Assembly (NCBI RefSeq): GCF_044547355.1 | Contig: NZ_JBIUAG010000006.1 | Location: 62,001-126,000, forward strand | Direction of reading: 5' to 3' | Source: Kutzneria sp044547355 | GTDB lineage: Bacteria > Actinomycetota > Actinomycetes > Mycobacteriales > Pseudonocardiaceae | DNA: 64,000 nucleotides | Shown here: piece by piece, positions 50,449-58,375 of the stretch | How the letters are laid out: each line of letters starts with the position of its first letter | How positions within the stretch are numbered: position 1 is the first letter of the stretch | Made by a program: the position numbers and the translations under genes | The notes under the pieces: generated by a model | Told to the model about the DNA's origin: nothing | The model's database searches: none | The model's input: the letters and a program-made list of their open reading frames with translations, nothing else

Positions 50449-51042
50449 TCAGGGCATGGGGAAATGCCGTTGGCAGTACTCGTAATCCGGCAGCAGACCC
50501 TGGGCAAGCGCCTCGGCCAGGGTCGGCGCCACGGTGTCGCGCTCGGAGCGCAGCGGCTGGATGTCCTCGGGCACCGGCAGGCCGACCGCCGGGTCCAGCG
50601 GGTTGACCGACAGCTCCTCGGCCGGCACGTAGATCGCCGAGCACAGGTAGGACATGATGGTGTCGTCGGCCATCGAGATGAACGCGTGGCCCAGGCCCGG
50701 GGCCAGGTACACCGCGCGCACCGAGACCTCGTCCAGCTCGACGACGTCCCACCGGCCGAAGGTCGGCGAGCCGGCCCGGGTGTCGACCACGAAGTCCAGC
50801 GCCCGGCCGCGGGCGCAGTGGATGTACTTGGCGCAGCCGGGCGGGGTGGTGGTGAAGTGGATGCCCCGCATCACGCCGCGGTGCGAGGTGCTGTGGATCG
50901 TCCGGGCCAGCTGGAAGGGCGCCCCCACGGCCTCGGAGAAGGCCGGCTCCTGCAACGGCGATGCGAACAGACCCCGTTTGTCGGGAAAGACCGTCGGCGT
51001 GAACTCGATGGCGCCGTCGATCGCGAGTTTGCGTGCCTTCAT
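50449..51042 (-). CDS. dTDP-4-keto-deoxyhexose (3,)5-epimerase
   Basis: A 197-residue RmlC-type cupin starting at ATG 51042. The catalytic base His62 in RGIHF and acid Tyr132 in IMSYLCSAIY are at the positions expected for RmlC/EvaD. The reaction inverts C-5 (and in some homologues C-3) of the 4-keto sugar, turning a D- into an L-sugar. Its presence argues that at least one sugar is of L-configuration. It follows the dehydratase's orientation and is divergent from the second MGT gene. Confidence 0.88.
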   Translation of the reverse strand: MKARKLAIDGAIEFTPTVFPDKRGLFASPLQEPAFSEAVGAPFQLARTIHSTSHRGVMRGIHFTTTPPGCAKYIHCARGRALDFVVDTRAGSPTFGRWDVVELDEVSVRAVYLAPGLGHAFISMADDTIMSYLCSAIYVPAEELSVNPLDPAVGLPVPEDIQPLRSERDTVAPTLAEALAQGLLPDYEYCQRHFPMP

Positions 51043-51200
51043 GGCGCGGACGGTAGCCAGGCCGGCGCCCGGTCCCGGCCCGAGCACGGCCGAGTGTGAG
51101 GGTTTTGCCAGTTCCCCCCTGGTAACCGGCATGGCCGGGCCCGACGCCTCACCCACCATCACGGGCGAGGCCACCGCACGGACCGACCCGATGAGGACGG

Positions 51201-52412
51201 ATGACTGGACACGTCGCGTTCTTCAGCTTCCCGGCGTACGCGCACCTGGCGCCGACCCTGCCCGTCGTCGAGGAGCTGGTGCGGCGGGGGCGCCGCGTGA
51301 CCTACGCGGCCGCCGACCGGTTCGCCGACCAGGTCCGGGCGGCCGGGGCCGAACTGCTGCGCTACGACTCGACCTTCCCTTGGCAGGAGGGGATTCCGGA
51401 GAACGTCGCCGGCCAGGCCATCGCCTTCATCGACGAGGCGCTCTCCCCGCTGCCGGCCGCGCTCGACCGGTTCGCCGACGACGTGCCCGATCTGCTGGTG
51501 CACGACTCGGCCGCCACCGAGGCCGCCCGGATCCTGGCCCGGCACTGGGGCCGCCCCTGCGTGCAGAGCAGCGCGGTGTTCGTGTCCAACGAGGCGTTCT
51601 CGCTCAACGACGCGCAGGACGCCGGGCGGGGCGAGAACCAGCTCCCGATGGGCGACATGGCGGCGCTGGAGAAGTTCGCCCAGCAGCAGGACGAGATGCT
51701 CGCGAGCCTCGGACTGTCCGATGTGGACATCACCGGCTTCGGCGGCGACGCCGGGCCGAACGTGGTCTACCTGCCCCGCGAGTTCCAGGTGCGGGGCGAG
51801 ACGTTCGGGCCGCAGTTCTGCTTCGTCGGCCCGATGCTGGCCGACCAGGGCGACGACGACAGCTGGCGGCCGCCGGCCACCGGCGCCCCGCTCGTGCTGA
51901 TCTCCCTGGGCACCTCCCCCAGCCCGGGCCGGGTCGAGTTCTTCACCAACTGCGCCAAGGCTTTCGCCGACACGCCGTGGCACGTCGTGATGACGCTGGG
52001 CGGCTCCCTGCACCCCGACGAGCTCGGCCCGCTGCCGCCCAATGTCGAGGCGCGGCAATGGGTCAAGCACCCGGCGGTGCTGCGGCACGCCGACGTCTTC
52101 GTCACGCACTCGGGCATGGGCAGCGTCATGGAGGCGCTGAGCATCGGCGTGCCGCTGGTGTGCGTGCCGCACCACGCCGAGCAGAACGTGAACGCGGCCC
52201 GCGCGGCCGAGCTCGGGCTGGGGGTGGTGGTCGACCGCGAGACCGCCGACGGCACGGAGCTGGTCGACCAGGTCAGCCGGGTCGCCGGGGACCCGGCGTT
52301 CCGGCGGGCCGCGCAGGCCATGCGGGACGCCATCGCCGCGGCCGGCGGCGTGCGCCGCGCCGCCGATTTCGTGGAATCACTCATGGGCAATTCCGGGAGG
52401 TCGGAGCAATGA
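51201..52412 (+). CDS. MGT-family (OleD/OleI-type) glycosyltransferase, second
   Basis: A 403-residue GT-B enzyme. N-terminus HVAFFSFPAYAHLAPTLPVV; the acceptor-side catalytic His is expected in the AYAHL motif; donor loop HADVFVTHSGMGSVMEALSI followed by PHHAEQNVNA. This one keeps the TH-GMGS donor motif, unlike the paralogue at 45190. Such enzymes use UDP- or TDP-sugars and act on macrolides. Start ATG 51201; the stop overlaps the LLM gene (ATGA). It could add a neutral sugar of the product or a protecting sugar later removed by the GH20 enzyme. Confidence 0.88.
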   Translation: MTGHVAFFSFPAYAHLAPTLPVVEELVRRGRRVTYAAADRFADQVRAAGAELLRYDSTFPWQEGIPENVAGQAIAFIDEALSPLPAALDRFADDVPDLLVHDSAATEAARILARHWGRPCVQSSAVFVSNEAFSLNDAQDAGRGENQLPMGDMAALEKFAQQQDEMLASLGLSDVDITGFGGDAGPNVVYLPREFQVRGETFGPQFCFVGPMLADQGDDDSWRPPATGAPLVLISLGTSPSPGRVEFFTNCAKAFADTPWHVVMTLGGSLHPDELGPLPPNVEARQWVKHPAVLRHADVFVTHSGMGSVMEALSIGVPLVCVPHHAEQNVNAARAAELGLGVVVDRETADGTELVDQVSRVAGDPAFRRAAQAMRDAIAAAGGVRRAADFVESLMGNSGRSEQ

Positions 52413-53290
52413 CGGCACAGCGGCCGTTTCGATTCGGGGTAGTGCTGATCTCGGAGGGGTGTTCGCGCTCGGAATGGGTGGACAAGTGCCGCCGGGCCGA
52501 GGACCTGGGCTACGACGTCATCCTGGCCCCCGACCACCTCAACCTGACCTCGCCGTTCCCGTCGGTGGTGCTGGCCGCCGAGGCCACCCAGCGGCCCCGG
52601 GTCGGCACCTACGTGCTCAACGCCGCCTTCCACAACAGCGCCCTGCTGGCCCGGGACATCGCCACGCTGGACCAGTTCGTGGACGGCCGGCTGGAGGTCG
52701 GCCTGGGCACCGGGTACGTGGAGTGGGAGCACACCCGCGCCGGCCTGCCGTTCGGCCGCCCGGGCGACCGGGTGGACCGGCTGGCCGAGACCGTCACCCG
52801 GCTCGACCAGCTGCTGACCGACCCCGACCATCCCAAGCCGGCGCAGTCGCCGCGGCCGCCGCTGCTGGTCGGCGGGCACGGGGACCGGGTGCTGCGGCTG
52901 GCCGCCCGACAGGCGGAGATCGTCAGCTTCGTCGGGGCCCAGTTCGAGGCCCGGCACGGGCGGATGGTGGTGGCCACCGCCGAGCAGATGCGGGAGCGGG
53001 TGGAGTTCGTCCGCCGGGCCGCCGGCCCGCGCCTGGACCAGCTGGAGTTCAACCTGCTGTCCAAGGCCACGATCATCACCGACCACCCGGCCTCGGCGGC
53101 GGAGCAGCTGCGCCGGTTCGGGCCCGACCTGACCGACGAGCAGCTGCTGGACATTCCGGTGGTCGGCGTCGGCACGCCGCGTCAGATCGCGGAGAAGCTG
53201 CACCACACGCGTGAGGTGTACGGCATCAGCTACACCACGGTGAACGAATCGTGGATGGACGCGTTCGGTCAGGTCATCAACGTGCTCTGA
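52409..53290 (+). CDS. LLM-class flavin/F420-dependent oxidoreductase
   Basis: A 293-residue luciferase-like (TIM-barrel) protein from ATG 52409. Typical stretches: FGVVLISEGCSRSEWVDKCR, ILAPDHL, LARDIATLDQFVDGRLEVGL and VVGVGTPRQIAEKL. This subgroup usually uses F420 or FMN. It is translationally coupled to the second MGT gene, so it may oxidise the sugar or aglycone that this transferase handles, for example an amino-sugar nitrogen or a secondary alcohol. No sequence feature decides the substrate. An intrinsic terminator follows. Confidence 0.85.
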   Translation: MTAQRPFRFGVVLISEGCSRSEWVDKCRRAEDLGYDVILAPDHLNLTSPFPSVVLAAEATQRPRVGTYVLNAAFHNSALLARDIATLDQFVDGRLEVGLGTGYVEWEHTRAGLPFGRPGDRVDRLAETVTRLDQLLTDPDHPKPAQSPRPPLLVGGHGDRVLRLAARQAEIVSFVGAQFEARHGRMVVATAEQMRERVEFVRRAAGPRLDQLEFNLLSKATIITDHPASAAEQLRRFGPDLTDEQLLDIPVVGVGTPRQIAEKLHHTREVYGISYTTVNESWMDAFGQVINVL

Positions 53291-53302
53291 GCGACACGAA
53301 CG

Positions 53303-53336
53303 AGGGCGGCACGGGAATCCCCGTACCGCCCTTTTT
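53303..53336 (+). terminator. Intrinsic terminator after the LLM gene
   Basis: GGGCGGCACGGG pairs with CCCGTACCGCCC (one mismatch) and is followed by TTTTT. It ends the MGT-LLM transcript. Confidence 0.88.
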
Positions 53337-53362
53337 CGACGCCAAGAACCCGACACAAAGAA

Positions 53363-53394
53363 ATAGCGTCACACCCCTTCCGGTGTGACGCTAT
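53363..53394 (-). terminator. Intrinsic terminator of the C-methyltransferase gene
   Basis: ATAGCGTCACACC and its exact complement form a 13-bp stem. Read leftward it is followed by TTTCTTTG. It ends the leftward methyltransferase transcript. Confidence 0.88.
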
Positions 53395-53413
53395 CTCGTC
53401 AGTTGGCTGTCGG

Positions 53414-54631
53414 TCAGACCACGTGCACCTCGGGGACGTACAGAATCCACTTGCCACCGCCGTCGCGGAAAGCCTTCTCCTTCGCCATGATCTCCTCGGC
53501 GTGGTTCCAGGCGAACAGCAGGGCGTAGTCCGGCGTGTCCTCGTGGAACGCCTCGGCCGGGCGGACCGGGATGTGGGTGCCCGGGGAGACCCGGTTCTGC
53601 TTCTGCGGGGTGGTGTCGCACACGTAGGACACCAGGTCGGTGCTCAGCCCGCACAGGTTGGCCACGGTCGCGCTCTTGGCGGTCGCGCCGTAGGCGGCCA
53701 CCGTCTTGCCCTCGGCCTTGAGCTTGGTCAGCAGCGCCACCAGGTCGTCCTTGATCTTGGTGACGTTCTCGCCGAAGCCCTCCAGCGTGGGCAGCGTGGC
53801 CAGGCCGCGCTCGTTCTCCTCGGCGATCATCTCGGCCACCGCGGGCGAGGGCGTGCGCGCGCCCTGGCGGGCGATGGTGTAGCGGGTCTCGCCGCCGTGC
53901 ACCGGCAGGCGCTCGACGTCGACCAGCTCGAAGCCGTAGCGGTTGGCCATCGACTGCACCGAGCGGGCGGTGAAGAAGTAGTAGTGCTCGTCGTAGATCT
54001 GGTCGAAGGAGGTGCGACGGACGATCTCGCCCAGGTACGGGTCCTCGAACACGAACACGCCGTTCGGCTTGAGCAGCGCGTCCACACCCTTGAAGATCGA
54101 GTCCAGGTAGGGGATGTGGCAGATCGTGTTGGCCGAGAAGATCACGTCGGCCTGGCCGTCGGTCGCGGCGATCTCGACCGCGGTGGACTCCTGGAAGAAC
54201 TCGTTGAGCACCCGGACGCCCTTGCTCCGGGAGAGCTCGGCCACGCCGCCCGAGGGCTCGACGCCCAGGTGCTTGATGCCGGCGTCGGCGATGGTCTTGA
54301 GCATGATGCCGTCGTTGCTGCCGATCTCCACCGCGAAGGGCGCGGGGCCGGTCAGCTCGGTCTCGATGAAACGGCGAGCGGTCAGCTCGAAGTGCTTGCG
54401 CATGACCGCGGAGCCCGAGGAGTAGTACGGGTAGTCCTCGTGGAACATCTTGTCCCGAGGCACTTCCTCCATGAGCTGCACCATCGTGCAGTCGGTGCAC
54501 AGCCCGACCGCGAGGCGGAAGAAGAACTCGTCCTGGAATTGGCCCGGCTTGTGGAATGCGTCAGAAAGCGGCTGGCGCCCGAAATCGTAGAACTCCACGA
54601 GGTCACCGCCGCAGATACGGCAAGCTGTCAT
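53414..54631 (-). CDS. NDP-4-keto-2,6-dideoxyhexose 3-C-methyltransferase
   Basis: A 405-residue protein starting at ATG 54631. N-terminal zinc site CRICGG...CTDC (about 4-46), a SAM-binding domain with VEIGSNDGIML (about 99-109), and a C-terminal Rossmann-like domain (VAAYGATAKSATV). This three-part layout is that of TylCIII, EvaC and TcaB9, which methylate C-3 of a 4-keto-2,6-dideoxysugar. Combined with a 3-aminotransferase it predicts a branched 3-amino-3-C-methyl sugar such as vancosamine. An AT-rich promoter region with twin palindromes lies upstream. Confidence 0.92.
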   Translation of the reverse strand: MTACRICGGDLVEFYDFGRQPLSDAFHKPGQFQDEFFFRLAVGLCTDCTMVQLMEEVPRDKMFHEDYPYYSSGSAVMRKHFELTARRFIETELTGPAPFAVEIGSNDGIMLKTIADAGIKHLGVEPSGGVAELSRSKGVRVLNEFFQESTAVEIAATDGQADVIFSANTICHIPYLDSIFKGVDALLKPNGVFVFEDPYLGEIVRRTSFDQIYDEHYYFFTARSVQSMANRYGFELVDVERLPVHGGETRYTIARQGARTPSPAVAEMIAEENERGLATLPTLEGFGENVTKIKDDLVALLTKLKAEGKTVAAYGATAKSATVANLCGLSTDLVSYVCDTTPQKQNRVSPGTHIPVRPAEAFHEDTPDYALLFAWNHAEEIMAKEKAFRDGGGKWILYVPEVHVV

Positions 54632-54711
54632 AGTTGCGAGTCTATGCACTTCCCCGGCCATAACCAACCCCTATCGACGGTTATTCGCGTCCGCAAATGC
54701 GACTCAAAGAT

Positions 54712-54759
54712 CCGCCGGCGGTTTTCTATAAATCTCCCTAAAGTGTTTTCCGCCGGCGG
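54712..54759. promoter_or_regulatory. Twin palindromes flanking an AT-rich promoter-like block
   Basis: The self-complementary decamer CCGCCGGCGG occurs at 54712-54721 and 54750-54759, with 28 AT-rich bases (TTTTCTATAAATCTCCC and on) between. It lies about 80 bases upstream of the methyltransferase start. The pair could be a double operator around its promoter or could form alternative hairpins. Confidence 0.5.
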
Positions 54760-54786
54760 TCGCCGTCCCCGATTACGGCCGCGATT

Positions 54787-55113
54787 TCAGGACGGGACCC
54801 GGCGGGACAGCCGCTGCGCCTTGCGCTCCAGGATGCTCGACCAGGTCAGGCCGACCACCAGGCAGGCGACGCCGACGACGTCCAGCGGGACCTGCGGCGG
54901 CTCGCCGCTGTAGAGCAGCTGGGCGTAGACCACCGCGGCCAGTCCGACCAGGTTGAACAGGTGCACGAAGCCCAGCAGCCGGTTGTACGGGCCGCCCTTG
55001 GTCGTCTTGGCCGTCGAGGACACCACGTTGAGCATGGCCAGCAGGAGCCGCACCAGCACCAGCGCGAACCCGACAGCGAGGACGAGAGCGACGATCGAAC
55101 GCCAGTCTTCCAC
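54787..55113 (-). CDS. Small membrane protein (108 aa)
   Basis: A 108-residue protein starting at GTG 55113 (AGGGG about 7 nt upstream). Three hydrophobic segments are visible: IVALVLAVGFALVLVRLLLA, LLGFVHLFNLVGLAAVVYAQ and VVGVACLVVGLTW, with a positively charged C-terminus that should face the cytoplasm. I do not recognise a family. It lies between the kinase gene and the methyltransferase gene in the same orientation, so it may be co-transcribed with the two-component system. Confidence 0.6.
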   Translation of the reverse strand: MEDWRSIVALVLAVGFALVLVRLLLAMLNVVSSTAKTTKGGPYNRLLGFVHLFNLVGLAAVVYAQLLYSGEPPQVPLDVVGVACLVVGLTWSSILERKAQRLSRRVPS

Positions 55114-55266
55114 AGTAGTACCCCTAGTCAGTGAGCGAAGGCCGGAACGAGAACGACCTGGCATCAAGTCTGCTGACTCGTTCCGGAGCGTCACAGCGGG
55201 CAATAGCACAGCGCCGCGCGCCGTTGGTAGCCCGTGATCACCGACTTTGGTCGTAATCCCAGAACG

Positions 55267-56523
55267 TCACTCGGACGGCCAAGGCAGCCAGACCCGGACC
55301 CGGTAGTCGTCACTGACCGTGCGGCCGTGCTCGAGCCGGCCGCCGGCCAGAGTCACCCGCTCGGTCAGCCCGGCCAGCCCGTAACCGGCCCCGGGCACCT
55401 TCGCCGCCTGCGGCCCGGCCAGCAGCGGATTGCGCAGCTCCAGGGTGAGGCCGGACTCCGGGCCGCCGCTCAGCTCGACGTGCACCGTCGCCGCCGGGGC
55501 GTGCTTGCGAGCGTTGGTCAGCCCCTCCTGCATCACGCGATAGACGTTGCCGCACAACGACGCCGGCGTCTCCTCCGCCGCCTCGACCCTGGCCTGGAAG
55601 AGCACGGTGGTTCCGGTCTGCCGGGTCTCCTCGACCAGGGTCGTCAGGTCGTCCAGGGTGACCCTGGTCAGCGGCAGGTCGCCGCCGCCGTCGGTCTCGC
55701 GCAGCAGGTAGATGACCTCGCGCAGGTCGACCAGCGACTGGTGGGCGGTGGCCCGGATGACGCCGGCCACCCGGCCGAGCTCCTCGGCCGGCAGGTCGGG
55801 CCGGAACTCCAGCGCGCCGGCGTGCATGCTGAGCAGCGACAGCCGGTGCGCGAGCGCGTCGTGCATCTCGCGGGCGATGCGCTCGCGTTCCCGCATGCGA
55901 GCCTGACCGACCCTCAGTTCCTGCTCGGTCTCGGCCCGGCGGGCCCGTTCGGCCAGCGACAGCACCAGCTGCCGGCGGGCCCGCACGGCCATGCCCCAGC
56001 CGACGGCCAGCACCACCAGCAGCGAATCGATGATCACCGCGATCCAGTACGCCGCGATCGAGTCGTCGCCGGGCGACTGCGTCTTGTACTGGAGCAGCGT
56101 GGAGGCGATGGCCAGTGCGGTGAGCAGCACGACCGGCTTGGCCCGGCGGTGCACCGCGGTGGTGAACAGCGCGATCACGGTGGCCCCGCCCGCGGTCATG
56201 AACACCGACGACAGCACGCCCAGGACCAGCGTCAGCGTGACCGCGAGCTCGCGGCGGGCCAGCAGCGACAGCGAGGCGAGCACGCCGATCACCACGCTGA
56301 TCGTCCAGATCGGGGTGAACGGGTCGTCGATCGGCGAGACCACCAGGGTGAAGGCGCCGATGAGCAGGGAGACGACCACGCAGAGCACGTCCACGGCCCA
56401 GTCGCGGGCCGAGCGCGGGCCCGGGTCGTCCTCGGTCCCGTCGCCGTCGAGCCTGGCCGGCGGCATGCCCGGGTGGTCAGGACCCGTTCCGGGGCGGTGC
56501 GCGTCTGCCCTCACACGAGTCAC
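55267..56523 (-). CDS. Sensor histidine kinase (NarL/DesK type)
   Basis: A 418-residue kinase. Five to six hydrophobic segments occupy about 42-180, so it senses in or at the membrane. The HisKA_3 phosphoacceptor is His221 in REMHDALAHRLSLL; the ATPase domain has NVYRVMQEGLTNARKHA (N box) and GAGYGLAGLTERV (G box). GTG 56523 is the longest start; a shorter start at ATG 56466 is possible. It pairs with the divergent response regulator at 56700. Confidence 0.88.
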   Translation of the reverse strand: MTRVRADAHRPGTGPDHPGMPPARLDGDGTEDDPGPRSARDWAVDVLCVVVSLLIGAFTLVVSPIDDPFTPIWTISVVIGVLASLSLLARRELAVTLTLVLGVLSSVFMTAGGATVIALFTTAVHRRAKPVVLLTALAIASTLLQYKTQSPGDDSIAAYWIAVIIDSLLVVLAVGWGMAVRARRQLVLSLAERARRAETEQELRVGQARMRERERIAREMHDALAHRLSLLSMHAGALEFRPDLPAEELGRVAGVIRATAHQSLVDLREVIYLLRETDGGGDLPLTRVTLDDLTTLVEETRQTGTTVLFQARVEAAEETPASLCGNVYRVMQEGLTNARKHAPAATVHVELSGGPESGLTLELRNPLLAGPQAAKVPGAGYGLAGLTERVTLAGGRLEHGRTVSDDYRVRVWLPWPSE

Positions 56524-56699
56524 GGAGAGTCATCCTAGTGGCCGGCCGGGCCCGGTCGGCGGCCCGTCGCGCCGACTCTGCCCCTTCGCTCACCGTCGGT
56601 GACCCGAGTCGCCGGGAAGATGATCTTGGACGTAAGGAGCTCCAGGTCTCGACCTTCGTCCGATTCGGAAGACAACACGGATCGGCTACCGTCCGCGAC

Positions 56700-57371
56700 A
56701 TGTGCGCACCAGCCGGCCGGTCCCGGGTCTCCGTCCTCGTCGTCGACAGCGATCCACTGGTGCGCGCCCACCTGACCACCATCCTCGGCGCGGACGACCG
56801 GCTGGGTGTGATCGCCGAGGTGGCCGACGGCACGCTGCTGGCCGACGCGGTCGCCACGCACCGGCCGGACGTGGTGCTGCTGGACGCCCTGCTGCCCGGC
56901 CTGGACCGGATCACCGACGGCGACTCGGCCCCCAAGGCGGTCATCCTGGCCACCGAGCTGGCCGAGCAGGACGTGGTCGAGGCGCTGCGGATGGGGGTGA
57001 GCGGGTTCCTGCTCAAGGACGACGCGCCGGCCGACCTGGTGCCCTCGGTGCTCGCGGCGGCCACCGGCGAGGTCGTGCTGTGCCAGCCGGTGGTGCGCAG
57101 CCTGGTCACCATGGTGCTGGACGCGGTGGACGCCCGCCGGGACCGGTCGGTCGACCTGGCCCGCGGCCTGTGCGCGCGCGAGCTGGACGTGGCCCGGCTC
57201 ATCGGCGAGGGCATGTCCAACCCGGAGATCGGCCGCGAGCTGTCCATCAGCGTGGCCATGGTCAAGGTGCACGTGTCCCGGCTGCTGGTGAAGCTGGGGC
57301 TGCACAACCGGGTGCAGATCGCGGTGTTCGCCGACAGCGCCGGCCTGGCCATACGCTCGCACTGCACCTGA
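56700..57371 (+). CDS. LuxR/NarL-type response regulator
   Basis: A 223-residue regulator starting at ATG 56700. Receiver domain: acidic pair in VVDSDPLV, phospho-acceptor Asp62 in VVLLDALLPG, Thr85, Lys106 in FLLKDDAP. C-terminal HTH: CARELDVARLIGEGMSNPEI, then VAMVKVHVSRLLVKLGL. The usual MPGMDG after the aspartate is LPGLDR. All phosphorylation residues are present. The kinase gene is divergent, 176 bp away. As a gene embedded between sugar and PKS genes, it may tune cluster expression. Confidence 0.88.
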   Translation: MCAPAGRSRVSVLVVDSDPLVRAHLTTILGADDRLGVIAEVADGTLLADAVATHRPDVVLLDALLPGLDRITDGDSAPKAVILATELAEQDVVEALRMGVSGFLLKDDAPADLVPSVLAAATGEVVLCQPVVRSLVTMVLDAVDARRDRSVDLARGLCARELDVARLIGEGMSNPEIGRELSISVAMVKVHVSRLLVKLGLHNRVQIAVFADSAGLAIRSHCT

Positions 57372-57411
57372 GGTCAACCGGATCGGCCGGTTCCCTAGTT
57401 GTGCTTATAGC

Positions 57412-57432
57412 TTCCGTTGACACGAAACGGAA
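57412..57432. promoter_or_regulatory. Inverted repeat upstream of the 4-ketoreductase/PKS genes
   Basis: TTCCGTT-gacacga-AACGGAA, a 7-bp-arm dyad containing TTGACA (a -35 consensus) on the plus strand, lies about 95 bases upstream of the 4-ketoreductase start. It may be an operator over the promoter of the rightward operon. Confidence 0.45.
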
Positions 57433-57524
57433 AGCGCCTCGACACTCGCGTTGCCACCATCTCCGGCCCGTCCCATTGGGATTCCCATGCCCGCCACGGG
57501 GACGGACGACGAGAGGGAGTGGCG

Positions 57525-58292
57525 ATGGAGATCATCGGCAAGGGGTTCCTGTCCAACCACCTGAGTGCCGCCTTCGGCGACCGGCACCGGGACACCACCG
57601 TGATCGCCGCCGGGGTGACCAGGACCAACAGCGCCTCGATCGCCGACTTCGACCGTGAGGCCGAACTCGTGCACAACACGGCGCGGATCTGCCGCAAGGC
57701 CGGGCGCACGCTGGTGTTCTTCTCCACCGCGTCGGACTCGATGTACGGTTCCGAGGGCTGCTCGGGCCGCGAGAGCGGCCCGGTGTACCCGATCTCGGCC
57801 TACGGCCGGCACAAGCTGTCGCTGGAGGCCACGCTGGCCAACTCCGGGGCGCGCTGGCTGGCCCTGCGGCTGAGCCACATCGTGGGCCGCGGGCAGCAGC
57901 CGCACCAGCTGATCCCGTCGCTGATCAGCCAGATCCGCGGCGGCTCGGTCACCCTGCACCGCAACGCCTACCGCGACCTGCTCGACGTGCGGCACATGAT
58001 CGAGGCGCTTGACGGCGTGCTGCGGGCCGGCGTGCGCAACGAGGTGATCAACGTCGCTTCCGGTGTGCTGGAGCCGATCGAGCGGATCGTGGACGGCATC
58101 GAGGACCGGGTCGGGGTGCGGGCCAGCCGGACCATGGTGGACGTGAAGGTGACCACCAACCCCACCTCGACCGCGAAGCTGCGGACCCTGGTGCCGGACT
58201 GGAACGAGATCGACTTCGGCGGGGACTACCTGTCGCGGCTGCTCGACCACTACGTCGGCCCGGTGGTCAGCACCGCCTACGCCATGGGCTGA
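57525..58292 (+). CDS. NDP-hexose 4-ketoreductase (second paralogue)
   Basis: A 255-residue enzyme starting at ATG 57525 (GAGAGGGAG upstream). Motifs sit at the same positions as in the gene at 44138: IIGKGFLSNHL at the N-terminus, FFSTASDSMYG and Y93/K97 in SAYGRHKLS. The two are clear paralogues but differ along the whole length. It precedes the PKS by 83 bases and may share its transcript. It likely reduces C-4 of a deoxysugar; which of the two paralogues serves the amino sugar cannot be decided here. Confidence 0.78.
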   Translation: MEIIGKGFLSNHLSAAFGDRHRDTTVIAAGVTRTNSASIADFDREAELVHNTARICRKAGRTLVFFSTASDSMYGSEGCSGRESGPVYPISAYGRHKLSLEATLANSGARWLALRLSHIVGRGQQPHQLIPSLISQIRGGSVTLHRNAYRDLLDVRHMIEALDGVLRAGVRNEVINVASGVLEPIERIVDGIEDRVGVRASRTMVDVKVTTNPTSTAKLRTLVPDWNEIDFGGDYLSRLLDHYVGPVVSTAYAMG

Positions 58293-58375
58293 GCGCCGCC
58301 GCCTTCTTAGAAATTCACCTAGACCGACCGGTCGCGGCCCATGGTCGGGTGGTGGGGCGGTCCAATACTTTCGCC

